From positions 1 through 8,694 of the forward strand of contig JAHJLU010000247.1 in the NCBI GenBank assembly GCA_018821745.1: 8,694 bases of DNA, read 5' to 3'. The position numbers and the translations under genes are program-made. Shown here piece by piece: positions 6,290 through 8,694 of the stretch. The notes under the pieces are model-generated. The model ran no database searches. It worked only from the letters and a program-made list of their open reading frames with translations, and was not told where the DNA came from. Every line of letters starts with the position of its first letter. Within the stretch, counting starts at the first letter, position 1. Origin of the DNA: Myxococcota bacterium (GTDB lineage Bacteria > Myxococcota_A > Polyangia > HGW-17).

Positions 6290-8694
6290 TCAATAGTTAT
6301 TGTTAAACTTAGACCAGTACCTGTAATTCCAGATTAGTTGTATATCCTCAATATTGTACCACTGAAGTGCATCGCTCTTCCAAATCCTGAGCGTATACAA
6401 GCCTTGGAGTGGTCTTCCTCTGAACTCGGATTTCTTTTTATCCGCCAGAAGAGATTGATGATTTGAACTCATTGGGTTAGTAATGACAACCTCCGCAGTC
6501 ACCGCCTTTGCATTCGATATTCTCGCGTTCGGGAGATTAAACTCCTGGGTTGAATTCAACCCATTTCTGATTTCAACCAGGCCATTGTGTTCAAGCGAAT
6601 ATTCCACATAGGCGTTTGTATAGCATGATGATGATGCCCCTTCAAAACACTGTCGAACATTGGTTCCAACGATGTTAATTGCTACAGTTGAGTGCCTGTA
6701 GTTAAAGTTTCCGCCCGAGATAGCTGCAGATGGGATGAGTGTTCCCTTCTCAACTTGGTCCATATTGAGGGGGAAAACGTACTCGTAGTAACAGCGTTTC
6801 CCCGCGCTCGTATCGATGCATTTTTCTTCGAAATTCGATCTAAAAACTTCGCTATCGTTGTTGGAACAATACTGGTTAATAGCCTTCAATTCCCCATACG
6901 TCCTCTGGTATTCCGTCGGCGTGCAATCGCCCTCACATCCTTCCAACTGCATTCCCCAGAGCAGGAAGTCTCCAAAATCCTCGGTTTGCGGCCCATTTAC
7001 TGATAGATTTGAAGGATAAACTCTCACTTCAACTGACTCATTCTCACCGACATCAATCGGTATGCTTTCCTGAGTCCATAAATGGTTGGGTCCTCCAGGA
7101 TTGGCGACGACAAATGCATTGCCGGACTGCATAATATTTCCGAACAAATCTCGTACTTCTACTCGGAAGTCTGGTGCATCAACATTCGGAACATTTTTAT
7201 GCCAAAATGAGAGTAAATACCGTCCCCTTTCCAGGGGTTCAGTAATCTGGGCAACATATCCACTCGTCGAATGTGTATTGCCCGGAGTGATCCAAGTATA
7301 TCCCACTCTTTCGATGTATCGCCAGTATCCCTTCGCATCCATTATTCTCTGCGGTGCTGAGATCAGTTGGGGGCATAAACGATTCGAAGGATCGCAATCT
7401 ACTACACTGCTAGCATAGCTTTCAGTTCGGTTCTCAATCTCGATGCATTTCTCATCATCCGACTCTTCATCACACTGTGTGACTATACTCCAACCTTTAG
7501 TGTTTTGGATATCTACCTGCCCCAATTGCCCTGAAAATAGTAATCTGTTCCGGCTATCATCGTAGCAGAATCCCATAGGCCTAATTATGTCTTCTTTGAG
7601 TGAAATGACTGCAAGATCATCTCCGTCGTGAAATGGATAATCAATCCCATAGCTCGTCATCAGGTTTGTGAGATTGTCAATATACGTACCCACATACTGG
7701 TGAGCGTAGTTATCATCCTCTCCGAACCAGTTCGTCTCTGTTAACGCGGATGCATCTCGGATTTGGGTGTAATCTATTCCTGTTACTGAACAAAGATCGT
7801 CCACCCATGAAGATGGTTTTTCCACGAGATAAAGATCCTGATTCATATCTCGCAACTTGACCCCCAGCTTGAACTCGAGAGACCGCCGCGCAAGAAAAGC
7901 CATTTTCTTTGCGTATTTCAACTGGTTCTCATAGAGCAACCGGTTAGTATTGTACCTACGCCTCATAACTGTATTGACATTATAGACTTTTCCCGCATCG
8001 CCAGTATCTGACATCGTCGCCCTCGCGGCAAGACTCGACGCAGCCTTTTTCAATGAATTAATCCTATTCATCGCTTTTTTGACCCGAGCCAGATTCTCCT
8101 CGATGCCTGAAACCGTTTGCCGCATAGAAATCACATGATTAAGGTATGTAGCCAAGAACCCGTCTAATTGAATCTCGATCTGCTTTCCAGATATCCGATT
8201 CTGGATATTCATGATCTCAAATTCCAGCGCCACTACTATGATGTGCAATGTAGCAGCGCCAGAGTGAAATATAGATGCAGCGATTTTACCTGGGTTTGCG
8301 CTCAATGCATTGGCGGTAGATGACAACGCGGCAGCGGTACTATTGAGCATGGACTGCATCGACCGGAAATCATCTAGCTCATCGGCGAGGTTCGTCAAAT
8401 CAATTTCGTCTTTTGTCTTTTCGACCGCAACCGATATCAGTGATGCAATGGTTCCAATATTATCAATCCCCGTCTTGACTAATTTCAGACTGGTTTCCAT
8501 TTCTATCAGAGAATCATAATAGGATCCTTCGATGTTCAAGTAATCGCCTGTTCCTCCACCTCTCTCCATTCCTTCGACAAATTCCTTGGGGACATTTGAG
8601 AGAATTGTTGCCTGATTCTTCTCTTTGATTTCGTTGGCCAAGCATCTGAATCGCTGGGCAAATTTGTCGAGATCCTTTGGTCCTTGTAAAGTCA
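6290..8694 (-). CDS. Tc toxin A-subunit-like protein, C-terminal part (5' end outside window)
   Basis: The reading frame is open to the right edge: 17 sense codons precede the TTG at 8641, which has no ribosome binding site, so the gene is taken as 5'-truncated, with 800 residues visible before TGA at 6290-6292. Numbering from the TTG codon as 1, residues about 40-275 are mostly helical, with a hydrophobic/small-residue stretch at about 100-145 and a basic, helical stretch AKKMAFLARRSLEFKLG at 244-260. Residues about 430-580 look like a carbohydrate-binding beta sandwich ending in LWGMQLEG and TPTEYQRT. Residues about 583-783 resemble the TcB-binding end of TcA proteins, with RPLQG (743-747) and WYNIEDIQLIWNYRYW (761-776). 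TcA proteins form the pentameric injection channel and receptor-binding shell and are usually above 2000 residues, so most of the protein may lie outside. Many closely spaced cysteines (for example CEGDC, 569-573) suggest an extracytoplasmic protein. Coding status is near certain; the TcA assignment is by eye and moderate. It could instead be another exported adhesin-like protein. Confidence 0.72.
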   Translation of the reverse strand, partial: TLQGPKDLDKFAQRFRCLANEIKEKNQATILSNVPKEFVEGMERGGGTGDYLNIEGSYYDSLIEMETSLKLVKTGIDNIGTIASLISVAVEKTKDEIDLTNLADELDDFRSMQSMLNSTAAALSSTANALSANPGKIAASIFHSGAATLHIIVVALEFEIMNIQNRISGKQIEIQLDGFLATYLNHVISMRQTVSGIEENLARVKKAMNRINSLKKAASSLAARATMSDTGDAGKVYNVNTVMRRRYNTNRLLYENQLKYAKKMAFLARRSLEFKLGVKLRDMNQDLYLVEKPSSWVDDLCSVTGIDYTQIRDASALTETNWFGEDDNYAHQYVGTYIDNLTNLMTSYGIDYPFHDGDDLAVISLKEDIIRPMGFCYDDSRNRLLFSGQLGQVDIQNTKGWSIVTQCDEESDDEKCIEIENRTESYASSVVDCDPSNRLCPQLISAPQRIMDAKGYWRYIERVGYTWITPGNTHSTSGYVAQITEPLERGRYLLSFWHKNVPNVDAPDFRVEVRDLFGNIMQSGNAFVVANPGGPNHLWTQESIPIDVGENESVEVRVYPSNLSVNGPQTEDFGDFLLWGMQLEGCEGDCTPTEYQRTYGELKAINQYCSNNDSEVFRSNFEEKCIDTSAGKRCYYEYVFPLNMDQVEKGTLIPSAAISGGNFNYRHSTVAINIVGTNVRQCFEGASSSCYTNAYVEYSLEHNGLVEIRNGLNSTQEFNLPNARISNAKAVTAEVVITNPMSSNHQSLLADKKKSEFRGRPLQGLYTLRIWKSDALQWYNIEDIQLIWNYRYWSKFNNNY

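Noticed and set aside
6263..6290. Rho-independent terminator after the TcA-like gene
   Set aside because: The only palindrome there has no loop and no proper T-run after it, and the next gene starts a few bases on.
8639..8641. TTG at 8641 as the start of the TcA-like gene
   Set aside because: No Shine-Dalgarno lies upstream, no signal sequence follows, and the frame continues open to the window edge, so the gene very likely begins outside.

Overview
The window carries three large genes, all on the minus strand, in the order (direction of transcription, right to left) 8694->6290, 6250->3326, 3329->1. They are packed like one operon: 39 untranslated bases separate the first two, and the last two share a 4-base ATGA stop/start overlap. 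The first gene is cut by the right edge (its 5' part is missing) and the third by the left edge (its 3' part is missing). I see no tRNA, rRNA, CRISPR array, insertion sequence or terminator, and no other stretch without a gene.

Gene 1 (visible 800 residues) looks like the C-terminal part of a Tc-toxin A-subunit-like protein: a long helical segment with a hydrophobic stretch, a carbohydrate-binding-like beta domain rich in paired cysteines, and a C-terminal domain resembling the TcB-binding end of TcA. Gene 2 (974 residues) is a predicted lipoprotein: lipobox cysteine at 18, about six Ig/IPT-like repeats, two PPC-like beta domains and a lamin-tail-like domain. Gene 3 (at least 1109 residues) is a Sec-exported SpvB/TcaC-type protein (TcB family) with six FG-GAP/VCBS calcium-loop repeats and the TcB middle domains; its C-terminus, where an Rhs/TcC cocoon and toxin tail would be expected, lies beyond position 1.

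Together this suggests a variant Tc-like (ABC toxin-like) export or surface complex in which a lipoprotein is co-translated with the TcB-like shell protein. Classical Tc loci have no such lipoprotein between A and B, and their B subunit usually lacks a Sec signal. That reading is inference: homology calls were made by eye.

The lipobox, the two Sec-type signals and the strong GGAGGTGA ribosome binding site point to a Gram-negative bacterium. The mix of IPT, PPC, LTD and FG-GAP modules is typical of deltaproteobacterial lineages (Myxococcota, Bradymonadota, Bdellovibrionota and relatives), but I cannot fix the taxon. GC content is uneven: sampled 60-base lines run about 48-57% in gene 3, about 45% in one line of gene 2, and about 33-45% in gene 1, which hints at a mosaic origin of the cassette.
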